Below, in pieces: positions 18,009-25,290 of a stretch of 64,000 nucleotides of DNA. Location of the stretch: positions 992,001-1,056,000 of the forward strand of contig CAWJNF010000008.1 of assembly GCA_963844235.1 (NCBI GenBank), read 5' to 3'. The position numbers and the translations under genes were made by a program. Source of the DNA: CAWJNF01 sp963844235. GTDB taxonomy: Bacteria; Actinomycetota; Thermoleophilia; Gaiellales; Gaiellaceae. Position 1 is the stretch's first letter, and every line of letters starts with the position of its first letter. The notes beneath the pieces were generated by a model. The model had not been told where the DNA came from and did not search any database. It was given only the letters and a program-made list of their open reading frames with translations.

Positions 18009-18773
18009 CTACACCTCCCTCGTCTTGCCGTCGGCGCCGACGAGCGAGAAGAACTTCTCGTCCTGCACGAGCGGCGGATCCGGGAACGCCACCTTCGAGT
18101 GCTTGAGCCCGAGCTGGACGAGCGTCTCGACGAGCTTGATGCCGACCGGGCCCGGGTTGATCACCGGACACGGGAGGTTTGCCGCCATGTAGTCGCCGGC
18201 CTGGTGCATGGTCGTCGAGCCGAGCAGGATGACGTCCGCGCCGTCCTGCTCGATCGCCGCGCGGGCCTCGCCGGTCAGCTTCTCGAACATCTCCTCCTCC
18301 TTGCCGGTGAAGAGCTGCTCGACGTCGGGCGGGATGTTCACCGCTCGGATCGATGCGCATTTCTCCCAGAGGTGGTAGGTGTCGAGGTTCTTCTCGTAGA
18401 GGTGGCGCCACCTGTCCCACATCGTGACGATCGAGAACCGCTTGCCGAGCATGATCGCGACCGCGTACGAGATCAGCCCGGGGCCGATGGCGAGGATGTT
18501 GAGCCGTGAGCGGATCGCGTAGAGCCCCGAGTCCGAGACGGTGTCCATGATCACCGCGTCGTAACCTTCCTCCTCGGCCCGGAACGCGGCCTCTGCGATG
18601 TACATGTCGAACAGCATCGACTCGTAGTAGTCGGTGACGATCGTGGGGCTGTTCCGGACGGAGACGCACTCGACGTCCGTGTCGGGGCCCAGGATCTCCC
18701 TCGGCACCTGCGCCGCCCGGTTGGCGAGCCCCTCGTCGTCGAACGGGAAGGGGATGATGAACTTGATCCGCAC
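18009..18773 (-). CDS. Asp/Glu/hydantoin racemase-superfamily protein lacking both catalytic Cys
   Basis: A 254-residue protein of the aspartate/glutamate/hydantoin racemase fold. At the first catalytic Cys position it reads IMDTVSDSG (residues 76-83; Thr/Ser/Asp instead of Cys). At the second it reads LLGSTTMHQ (S186 instead of Cys). The same substitutions occur in the paralogue at 23360, so they are selected rather than random. A two-base racemisation mechanism is therefore unlikely; ligand binding, lyase or decarboxylase chemistry are alternatives. The GTG start has a GAGGAG site. It is the first gene of an operon with a cupin and a DUF1116 protein. Confidence 0.8.
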   Translation of the reverse strand: MRIKFIIPFPFDDEGLANRAAQVPREILGPDTDVECVSVRNSPTIVTDYYESMLFDMYIAEAAFRAEEEGYDAVIMDTVSDSGLYAIRSRLNILAIGPGLISYAVAIMLGKRFSIVTMWDRWRHLYEKNLDTYHLWEKCASIRAVNIPPDVEQLFTGKEEEMFEKLTGEARAAIEQDGADVILLGSTTMHQAGDYMAANLPCPVINPGPVGIKLVETLVQLGLKHSKVAFPDPPLVQDEKFFSLVGADGKTREV

Positions 18774-18837
18774 GCGCTGCTCCTCGTGTCAGGGTCGTCT
18801 GAACGGCGCATTCTCACACAGCAATCCGGCTCGGGTA

Positions 18838-19962
18838 TCAGCCTGTCCCGACCCAGGCCAGCGCGCGGACGCTCAGCGGGAGCTCGTACGCGAGCTCGAG
18901 CGTCGCCCCGGTCCTGATCTCGATCCGGTCGGCCGTGGCGACCGCGAGCCACGCTCCGTCGGGCGACCACGCGACGCCGAACTGCCGCTGCCGGAGCTCT
19001 GGCGCGCCCTCCCGGCGCAAATCCGCCGCGACGAGGAGGCCGGGACCGCTGGACGTCACGAGGGCATACCTCCCCGACGGGCTCAGCTCGACGCGGGATC
19101 CGAATCCCCAGGTGACACCTCCGATCCGGTGCGCCCGGTCGAGCATCCCTCGGCGCCAGAGCTCGAGCGTCAGCCGCGGCTGGACGCTCGGGGCGTAGTC
19201 CTGAGCCTGGCTGCGGCCGGGGAATCGGGCCACGAGCACGGCGAGGACGCCGTCCTCGCCCTCGTCGTAGCCGATCACGGCGACCGCTCCATCCGGGCTC
19301 GGCGGCAGCCCTCTCTCGAGCTGCGAGAAGCCCAGGATCTCCCGTCCGTCGCGGAGCAGCGACGTCGGCAGTCGAACGTCGGGGCGCGTGAGCACGGAGC
19401 CGTCCGGGGCAAAGGCAGGCCGGCAGCCGGTGAGGGGCCGGTCGGGGCCGCCCGCGAACTCGACGACGATCGTGCGCCCGTCGTCGCCGCACTGGGCGAG
19501 TACGGCGCCGTCGTCGGCGAACACCACGGACTCCGATGACCTCGACAGCTGCCTGCCGACGGTGCCAGCGGCGATGTCCAACAGCCAGATGCCCTCCCGC
19601 TCCGGAAGCGCCGCCGCGCCGTAGCGACCTCCCGGGTCGAACCAGGCTCTGCACGCGGTGAGCGGGCCCGGCGGACCGAGCTCGAGGGTCGCCAGGTCGA
19701 GCACCCGCGGCCTGCAGGTCCCGGTGTCGAGCACCACGAGACGGCCGGGAAGCGCACCGGCCGCCGGGAACGTGCCGAGTCCCGCGTCCTCCAGCGGCTC
19801 GCTACCGTCGCTAGCCGCGGCGGCCTCGTCCCCTGCGTTCGTAGCGGTACCGGCCGGGACCTGCGAGCCGCCTCGGACGGCGCTCACCGCCGCGACCGCG
19901 ACGACCGCGATCACGCCGAGCACGAGCAGCCGGGACACAAGGGCGTGACGAGGCCGGGCCAC
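18838..19962 (-). CDS. membrane-anchored beta-propeller-like protein
   Basis: A 374-residue protein with one N-terminal transmembrane/signal anchor (residues 9-28, LLVLGVIAVVAVAAVSAV). An extracytoplasmic domain follows with repeated WD40/TolB-like units (FDPGGRYGAAAL, FAPDGSVL, LSPSGRYALV, WSPDGAWLAVAT). It has no enzymatic motifs. It is encoded just downstream of, and in the same direction as, an EamA transporter, with a gap of about 15 nt. Function unknown; such propellers usually bind proteins or glycans. Confidence 0.65.
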   Translation of the reverse strand: MARPRHALVSRLLVLGVIAVVAVAAVSAVRGGSQVPAGTATNAGDEAAAASDGSEPLEDAGLGTFPAAGALPGRLVVLDTGTCRPRVLDLATLELGPPGPLTACRAWFDPGGRYGAAALPEREGIWLLDIAAGTVGRQLSRSSESVVFADDGAVLAQCGDDGRTIVVEFAGGPDRPLTGCRPAFAPDGSVLTRPDVRLPTSLLRDGREILGFSQLERGLPPSPDGAVAVIGYDEGEDGVLAVLVARFPGRSQAQDYAPSVQPRLTLELWRRGMLDRAHRIGGVTWGFGSRVELSPSGRYALVTSSGPGLLVAADLRREGAPELRQRQFGVAWSPDGAWLAVATADRIEIRTGATLELAYELPLSVRALAWVGTG

Positions 19963-19977
19963 CCCCGAATGATGCCC

Positions 19978-20850
19978 CTACCGGGTCGCGGCCACCGCGG
20001 CGGTACCCGCCACGATCAGGGCGGCGGCGAGCCCCACCCGCGGAGTCACCGCCTCCGTCCTGCGCAGGACGATCACCGAGAGGACGACTCCCCACAACGC
20101 GTAGGTGGCGTTGAGCGGCGAGACGACCGTCACCTTCCCACGCTCGAACGCCTCGAACAGGAGGCAGTAGCCGGTACCGAACACGATGCCCGCCAAGAAG
20201 AACGGCCGCACCGTCCGCGCCGCCCGGCGGAGAGGATGCCGGCCCCGCCGCGTGACGAGCAGGTAGGCGACCATGGCGACGGTCGCGCCGAAGAAGAGGT
20301 AGACGGCAGCTGCGATCCCGGGTACGTCCCGCTCGCCGATCACCCAGCGGGCCGTCGTGTCCCGCACCGCGAAGAGGAGCACCCCCGAGAACGCCCACAC
20401 CAACCCGATCGGCTGCCAGCCCGCGGGCCGGGTGGGCTCCCAGGCAAGGGTGATCGCCCCGCCGACGACGAGCAGCGCGCCGAGGAGCAGCCCGAGCCGG
20501 AGCGGCTCGTCGAGCAACAGGATCGCCGCGATCCCCGCGAGCAGCGGCGCCGCCGCCGTGATGATGATCGTCCTGGACGCGCCGATGTCCCGAATCGCGC
20601 GGACGAACAGCACCTGGGAGATGCCAGGCACGAACACTCCGATGGCGACGAACGGCCAGATCTCGCGCGGGCCCAGATCGTCGAGCTGCCCCGCCACGCC
20701 GGCCACGGCGATCGCCACGAGGAATCCGATCGCGACCGAGTGGAACGCTCCGAGCTCCGCGTCCCTGACTTCGTTGAGGCCGTGCCTCAGCGCAACCCCG
20801 AGGGCGCCGAACATGAAGCCTGCCGCGAGTGCGAGGAAGACGGCATCCAC
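19978..20850 (-). CDS. EamA/DMT-family transporter
   Basis: A 290-residue protein with ten predicted helices arranged as two EamA halves. The repeat signatures are FVPGISQVLFVRAIRDIGASRTIIITAAAPLLAGIAAILLLDEPL in the first half and LLFEAFERGKVTVVSPLNATYALWGVVLSVIVL in the second. Family members export metabolites or amino acids. The gene is divergent from a methyltransferase gene and precedes the propeller gene. Substrate not predictable. Confidence 0.88.
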   Translation of the reverse strand: MDAVFLALAAGFMFGALGVALRHGLNEVRDAELGAFHSVAIGFLVAIAVAGVAGQLDDLGPREIWPFVAIGVFVPGISQVLFVRAIRDIGASRTIIITAAAPLLAGIAAILLLDEPLRLGLLLGALLVVGGAITLAWEPTRPAGWQPIGLVWAFSGVLLFAVRDTTARWVIGERDVPGIAAAVYLFFGATVAMVAYLLVTRRGRHPLRRAARTVRPFFLAGIVFGTGYCLLFEAFERGKVTVVSPLNATYALWGVVLSVIVLRRTEAVTPRVGLAAALIVAGTAAVAATR

Positions 20851-20907
20851 CGCCGCGGAGTGTCCTTCATGCGGCTGACCCAGCGCAGCCGGAAACCGCC
20901 TCGCGCC

Positions 20908-20913
20908 TAGACT
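20908..20913 (+). promoter_or_regulatory. -10 box of a leaderless methyltransferase transcript
   Basis: TAGACT lies 8 nt upstream of the GTG at 20922, which starts the methyltransferase reading frame. No Shine-Dalgarno sequence is visible. Confidence 0.45.
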
Positions 20914-20921
20914 TGCCGTCC

Positions 20922-21676
20922 GTGTCGACGCACTGGGACGCCGAGCGCTACCACCGGGTATCCGGGCCGATGGAGGAGATGGGCCTCGGCGTCCTCGATC
21001 GGCTCGACCTGTGCGGCGGCGAGACGGTGCTCGATGCCGGCTGCGGATCGGGGCGCGTCACGGCGCACCTCGTCGAGCGCCTGCCCCGGGGCCGGGTGAT
21101 CGCCGTCGATCTCTCCGAGGGGATGGTCGAGGAGGCGCGGAGGACGCTTGACGGGAGAGCCGACGTGCGTCGCGCCGACCTGCTCGATCGCTCGACCTCG
21201 TCGAGCCGGTGGACGCGATCCTCTCGACGGCGACCTTCCACTGGATCCTCGACCACGACCGGCTCTTCGCGCAGCTCTTCGCCGCGCTCCGCCCCGGCGG
21301 CCGGCTGGTGGCGCAGTGCGGCGGGTACGGCAATATCGCGCGGGTCCTCGCGGCCGCCGCCGAGGTTGCCTCCCGGCCGGCGTTCGCGACGAGCTTTCAC
21401 GGCTGGTCGCGCCCCTCGTACTTCGCGACCGCCGAAGAGACCGAGGCGCGGCTCGAGCGCGCCGGCTTCGCGGAGATCCGTTGCTGGCTGGCCGACAATC
21501 CGCTTCAGCCCGACGACCCGGCCGACTACCTCCAGACGATCGTGCTGCGGGACCACCTCAGCCGCCTCCCCGGCGAGCTCGAGCGGCCGTTCGTCGACGG
21601 GGTGATCGAACTGCTCGGCGAGCCGGTCGTCTTCGACTACGTGCGCCTCAACATCGACGCCGGCCGGCCCGCCTGA
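20922..21676 (+). CDS. class I SAM-dependent methyltransferase, frameshifted
   Basis: The N-terminal half has the SAM-binding motif VLDAGCGSGRVTAHL and acidic motif II IAVDLSEGMVEEA. The C-terminal half (LDLVEPVDAILSTATFHWILDHDRLF onward) lies in another frame. The two join around 21195, where one base appears missing in the GATCG/CTCGACC stretch. Corrected, the gene gives a 251-residue protein of the trans-aconitate methyltransferase/UbiE-like type (post motif STATFHWI, ALRPGGRL). The natural acceptor is unknown. The clean single-base shift suggests an assembly error. Confidence 0.75.
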
Positions 21677-21749
21677 GCCGCCGCAACCTGCTCGTGCGCA
21701 ATGGTAGGCTCGCGCGCCGCGCACAACCACCGACGGAGGTGAGGCACCG

Positions 21750-22046
21750 ATGCTGTTCCATGTGACATGGGAGTTCATCGACCAGACCGAGGACGGAGAG
21801 CGGCGATCCCTCTCCGTGTTCCAGCAGTGGCAGCCCCCGGCCGGCGCCGACTTCCAGGGGTTCTACGGCTTCGCTGACGGCAGCGGCGGGGTGGCGCTGA
21901 TCGAGGTCGACAGCGCTGCAACCCTGACGCGGACGACCGCACCGTGGACACCGTGGCTTCGCTTCGTGGTGACGCCTATCGTGCCCATCGAGGAGGCGAC
22001 GGCGATCGGCGGCGAGGCGGTCGCCTTCCGCGACTCGGTCGCCTGA
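21750..22046 (+). CDS. DUF3303 family small protein
   Basis: A 98-residue protein beginning MLFHVTWEFIDQTEDGERRSLSVFQQW. The length, the MLF-V-W start and the later GFYGFADGSGGVALIEVDS segment match DUF3303, a ferredoxin-like (dimeric alpha-beta barrel-like) family of unknown function. It has a good GGAGGTGAG ribosome site. It is convergent with the CoA-transferase gene; a palindromic repeat lies between them. Confidence 0.8.
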   Translation: MLFHVTWEFIDQTEDGERRSLSVFQQWQPPAGADFQGFYGFADGSGGVALIEVDSAATLTRTTAPWTPWLRFVVTPIVPIEEATAIGGEAVAFRDSVA

Positions 22047-22052
22047 GCCGTC

Positions 22053-22077
22053 GGGCCAGAGGAGATCCGGCCCCTAC
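22053..22077 (-). repeat. single diverged copy of the GTAGGGGCC palindrome
   Basis: Read on the minus strand it begins GTAGGGGCCGGAT, then CTC, then a damaged right arm (CTGGCCC). Its TAG at 22074-22076 is the stop codon of the CoA-transferase gene, in the same orientation. Confidence 0.8.
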
Positions 22078-23363
22078 AACGTCGGCGTCGCGAGCGCGAC
22101 GTCGCCGAAGACGCCTGCTTCGGCGAGCTCGCGCACCCGCATCGGGCTGTAGCCGCAGTACTCGACGAGCACCTGCTCGGTGTGCTCGCCGCGAAACGGC
22201 GCCCGGGTGGGCGGCTGCGCACGAAGGTCCTGCCCGCGCTCGTCCGAGATGCGGAGCGGCGACGCGATCGTCCTGACCGTGCCGAGCGTCGGGTGCTCGT
22301 GCTCGACGATCCCGCCCCGTGCGACCGTCTGCTCCTCCTCGAGCGCTTCGAGGACGGAGTTGATCTTCGCGCTCGGGACACCCGCCGGTACGAGCAGTTC
22401 CAGCCACTCGTCCACCGTCCGCTCACGGAAGATAGCTTCGAGGAGGGGCACGAGGACATCGCGGTTCTCGTGGCGCGCCGCCATCGTCGCAAAGCGCGCG
22501 TCCTCGTTCAGCTCGGGATGGCCCGTGACCTCGCAGAGCCGTTCCCAGAACTTCTGCTTGGCCGCTGCGACGACGAACCAGCCGTCCTTCGCCTCGAAGT
22601 TCTGGAAGGGGACGATGGATGGGTGGGCGCTGCTCGGCATTCGTGGGGGCACGTAGCCGTGCGTGGCCGCCCACGGCCCGATGTACATCAGTTCGTGGAG
22701 CGCCGTCTCGAAGAGCGAGACGTCGCAGTCGCATCCCACGCCGTCGCGTCGCGCGCGCCACAGGCCCGCGAGCAGAGCTATCGTCGACGCATAGCCCCCT
22801 GAGAGGTCGACGAGCGATATGCCCGACTTCGTCGGCGGCCCGTCAGGATCCCCGGTCAACGACTGCCAGCCGGCGAGCCCCTGCATCATGTAGTCGTAGC
22901 CTCCCTCGGCCGCCCTGGGACCGGTCATGCCGAAGCCGGAGAGGGAGCAGCACACGATCCTGGGGTTGACGTCCTTCAGCGTCTCGTACGTGATGCCGAG
23001 CTTTCTCGGCTGGTCGCCGCGGAGGTTCGAGTACATGGCGTCGGACACGCGCACGAGGTCGTGCAGGACGGCCGTCGCACCCACGTGGCGGAGATCCAGC
23101 GACAGCGACTTCTTGTTGCGATTGAAGGTCTCGAAGAAGATCGCGTCCTCACCGTCCTGGAAGGGCGGCACGTAGCGGCTGACGTCGCCGCCGGAGGCCG
23201 GGTCTTCGATCTTGATGACCTCGGCCCCGAGGTCGGACAGCTGGAGCGTCCCCCACGGTCCGGCTCCGAACTGCTCGATCGCGACGACCCGGACGTCCGA
23301 CAGCGGGAGCGACCTGCCTCCCGCTGCCAGGCGTCCGTCCTGCCTCGTGCCGGGCTCCGTCAC
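22074..23363 (-). CDS. CaiB/BaiF (family III) CoA-transferase
   Basis: A 429-residue enzyme that swaps CoA between carboxylic acids in the cytoplasm. The N-terminal VVAIEQFGAGPWGTLQLSDLGAEVIKIEDP, the catalytic Asp region CDCDVSLFETALHEL and the C-terminal VPSAKINSVLEAL and HPTLGTVRTIASP segments are family hallmarks. The GTG at 23363 overlaps the racemase-like stop (GTGA), so it is coupled to that gene. The longer upstream frame to 23774 is antisense-like and rejected. The operon promoter carries the shared ATGTCTGAC operator, tying it to the hyu and citE operons. The stop lies in a palindrome. Confidence 0.92.
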   Translation of the reverse strand: MTEPGTRQDGRLAAGGRSLPLSDVRVVAIEQFGAGPWGTLQLSDLGAEVIKIEDPASGGDVSRYVPPFQDGEDAIFFETFNRNKKSLSLDLRHVGATAVLHDLVRVSDAMYSNLRGDQPRKLGITYETLKDVNPRIVCCSLSGFGMTGPRAAEGGYDYMMQGLAGWQSLTGDPDGPPTKSGISLVDLSGGYASTIALLAGLWRARRDGVGCDCDVSLFETALHELMYIGPWAATHGYVPPRMPSSAHPSIVPFQNFEAKDGWFVVAAAKQKFWERLCEVTGHPELNEDARFATMAARHENRDVLVPLLEAIFRERTVDEWLELLVPAGVPSAKINSVLEALEEEQTVARGGIVEHEHPTLGTVRTIASPLRISDERGQDLRAQPPTRAPFRGEHTEQVLVEYCGYSPMRVRELAEAGVFGDVALATPTL

Positions 23364-24130
23364 GCCGGCGCTTTCTCCGTCGTGGCGGCCGCCTCGAGCA
23401 TCGCGTCGAGCATGTCCAGCTTCGGCACATGCGGCTTGGGATACGTCTTGCGGCTCTGCGTCAGCCCGAGCCCGATGAAGAACTCGGCGAGCTTGTACGT
23501 CAGCGGGCCGGGATTGATGACCGGCACCGGCAGGTTCTCCCGGAGGTACGGAACGGACTGGTGCATCGTCGTCGAGCCCATGCAGATCACCTCGGCGCCG
23601 TCCTCGATGCACTGCTCGGCGGCGGCCTTCAGCTTCGGGAAGACGACCTCCTCCTTGCCGCCGAGGAGGTTCTCGACGTCCGGCGGCGTGTTGATCGACC
23701 GCACGGAGGCGCACTTGTCGGCCAGGCCGTACTCGACGAGCGCTTTCTTGTAGAGCGCCATCCACGGATCCCATTGTGTGAGGATGGAGAACTTGTTGCC
23801 GAGCATCAGGGCGGTCAGGAACGAGCAGCGACCGGGGCCGATGACGGGGATGTCGAGCACCGAGCGCAGTGCGTTCATGCCGGAATCGCTCATGGTGTCG
23901 ATGCAGACGGCGTCGTAGCCTTCGTCCTGTGCGGTCTTGCCGGCGTCGAAGAGCGCCACGTCGGCGAGCACGTAGTCGTGGTAGCTGTCGAACAGCGCCG
24001 GCCCGGCCTTGACCCCGCGGTAGTCGAACTCGATGTCGGGCCCGAGCTTCACGTCCGTCAACTGGGCCTCACGGTTCGCCAGGCCACCCTCGCCGAAGGC
24101 GAACGGGACGATCACGAGCACCTTGTGCAC
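23360..24130 (-). CDS. Asp/Glu/hydantoin racemase-superfamily protein lacking both catalytic Cys
   Basis: A 256-residue paralogue of the 18009 protein. It has the same replacements: IDTMSDSG (about 77-83) where the first Cys is expected and CMGSTTMHQ (S186) where the second is expected. The conserved motifs shared by the two (GLANR near the start, SDSG, TTMHQ, PVINPGP) define a distinct subgroup. The GTG start has a perfect AGGAGG site. It is transcribed from a TTGACA-17-TACAAC promoter with the ATGTCTGAC operator just downstream and is coupled to a CoA-transferase gene. It could be an isomerase, lyase or decarboxylase acting on a diacid or hydantoin derivative. Confidence 0.8.
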   Translation of the reverse strand: MHKVLVIVPFAFGEGGLANREAQLTDVKLGPDIEFDYRGVKAGPALFDSYHDYVLADVALFDAGKTAQDEGYDAVCIDTMSDSGMNALRSVLDIPVIGPGRCSFLTALMLGNKFSILTQWDPWMALYKKALVEYGLADKCASVRSINTPPDVENLLGGKEEVVFPKLKAAAEQCIEDGAEVICMGSTTMHQSVPYLRENLPVPVINPGPLTYKLAEFFIGLGLTQSRKTYPKPHVPKLDMLDAMLEAAATTEKAPA

Positions 24131-24144
24131 GGCAGACCTCCTGA

Positions 24145-24155
24145 ATGTCTGACTT
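24145..24155. promoter_or_regulatory. operator site A (ATGTCTGACTT)
   Basis: An 11-nt near-palindrome identical to the site at 32843-32853 and one base off the perfect palindrome at 32950-32960. It lies between the predicted transcription start and the AGGAGG of the 23360 gene, a position suited to repression. Confidence 0.6.
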
Positions 24156-24171
24156 GGGCCCTTCTCGGGCG

Positions 24172-24200
24172 GTTGTAGTGGGTCCGGGACAGCTTGTCAA
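24172..24200 (-). promoter_or_regulatory. sigma-70-type promoter of the racemase-like/CoA-transferase operon
   Basis: On the minus strand TTGACA (24195-24200) and TACAAC (24172-24177) are separated by exactly 17 nt. The -35 overlaps the end of the upstream aminotransferase gene. Confidence 0.7.
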
Positions 24201-25240
24201 TCGCACAGCGCCTCGAGCGCCGCGTCCACGTCCGCCTCGGTGTTGTAGACGTGCCAGGACGTGCGCAGCCGCCCGCCGCGAACGGCCGCCATGATCCCGG
24301 CGCGCTCGAGTCGCTCCGCTGCGCCGGGGATGTCGACCGAGACTATGGCCGAGTCGCCCGGCTCGAGCCCGAGGCCTGCGCGGAAGCGATTCGCGAGCCC
24401 CACGTCGTGGTCGTGGATCGCCCTGACGCCGATCTGCTCCACCAGCTCGAGAGCCGGGACGGTGCCGACCCAGGAGTGCCACGCGGGCGACACATCGAGG
24501 CGGCGGGCACTCGTCGCCAGGCGAAGCGGCGGGCCGAAGTATGAGTCGTGCGGGTTCTCGCCCGCATACCAGCCGGCCAGGTGCGGGACGATGCCGTCGA
24601 GCCGCTCAGGGCGCACGGCCATGAAGGCCGTGCCGCGCGGCGACATCAGCCACTTGTAGGCGGCGCACGCGACCACGTCGAAGCGACTCGCGTCGAGCAG
24701 CAGCCATCCGACGCCGTGGGTCGCGTCCACCACCGTCATCGCTCCGTGAGCGCTCGCCGCCGCCTCGACGGCGTCCAGATCGACCACGGCCCCGTTCGAC
24801 ATCTGCACGGCGCTCGTCACAACGACGTCTGTCCTCTCGTCGACGGCATCCGCGAGCCGTTCCATAGGGACTGTCCGTACCGAGACGCCGCGGTGCTCCT
24901 GGGCGAGAAATGGGAAGAGCGCGGAGCCGAACTCGATGTCGGGAGCGACGACCCGCGTGCCGTCCGGAATCGAGGCGGCGATCAGCCCGATGAGGCCAGA
25001 GACGGTGGAGCTCACCGCCACGGAGGAGGCGTCCACGCTGACGAGCCGCGCCCATGTCGCACGCGCGCGGTCGGTCGTGTCGTTCCAGTCCTCCCAGTTC
25101 GCGCGGCCGCCGCGCCAGTCGGCAAGCGCAGCCTGCAGCGCCTCCCAGGCGGGTCGGGGCGGTAGGCCGAAGCTTGCCGTGTTCAGGTAGACGAGCTCCG
25201 GGCTCCAGAGAGATTGGGCTTCCGCGACCGACAACGCCAT
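24197..25240 (-). CDS. class V PLP aminotransferase (cysteine desulfurase-like fold)
   Basis: A 347-residue fold-type I enzyme. The PLP lysine is K196 in CAAYKWLMSPRG; D172 and H175 in VVDATHGVGW are the other cofactor contacts, and the N-terminus reads YLNTASFGLPP. Members include cysteine desulfurases, isopenicillin N epimerase-like and aminotransferase proteins. No Cys-containing desulfurase loop is obvious, which argues for an aminotransferase or epimerase role. It has its own GATAAT box 8 nt before the ATG and is divergent from a serine hydrolase. Confidence 0.85.
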   Translation of the reverse strand: MALSVAEAQSLWSPELVYLNTASFGLPPRPAWEALQAALADWRGGRANWEDWNDTTDRARATWARLVSVDASSVAVSSTVSGLIGLIAASIPDGTRVVAPDIEFGSALFPFLAQEHRGVSVRTVPMERLADAVDERTDVVVTSAVQMSNGAVVDLDAVEAAASAHGAMTVVDATHGVGWLLLDASRFDVVACAAYKWLMSPRGTAFMAVRPERLDGIVPHLAGWYAGENPHDSYFGPPLRLATSARRLDVSPAWHSWVGTVPALELVEQIGVRAIHDHDVGLANRFRAGLGLEPGDSAIVSVDIPGAAERLERAGIMAAVRGGRLRTSWHVYNTEADVDAALEALCD

Positions 25241-25248
25241 TGGCCCGG

Positions 25249-25254
25249 ATTATC
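25249..25254 (-). promoter_or_regulatory. -10 box of the class V aminotransferase gene
   Basis: GATAAT on the minus strand lies 8 nt upstream of the ATG at 25240, consistent with a leaderless transcript. Confidence 0.5.
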
Positions 25255-25290
25255 CAGGTGACCACGCCGTCGCGTACGCTCGGGCTCGCC

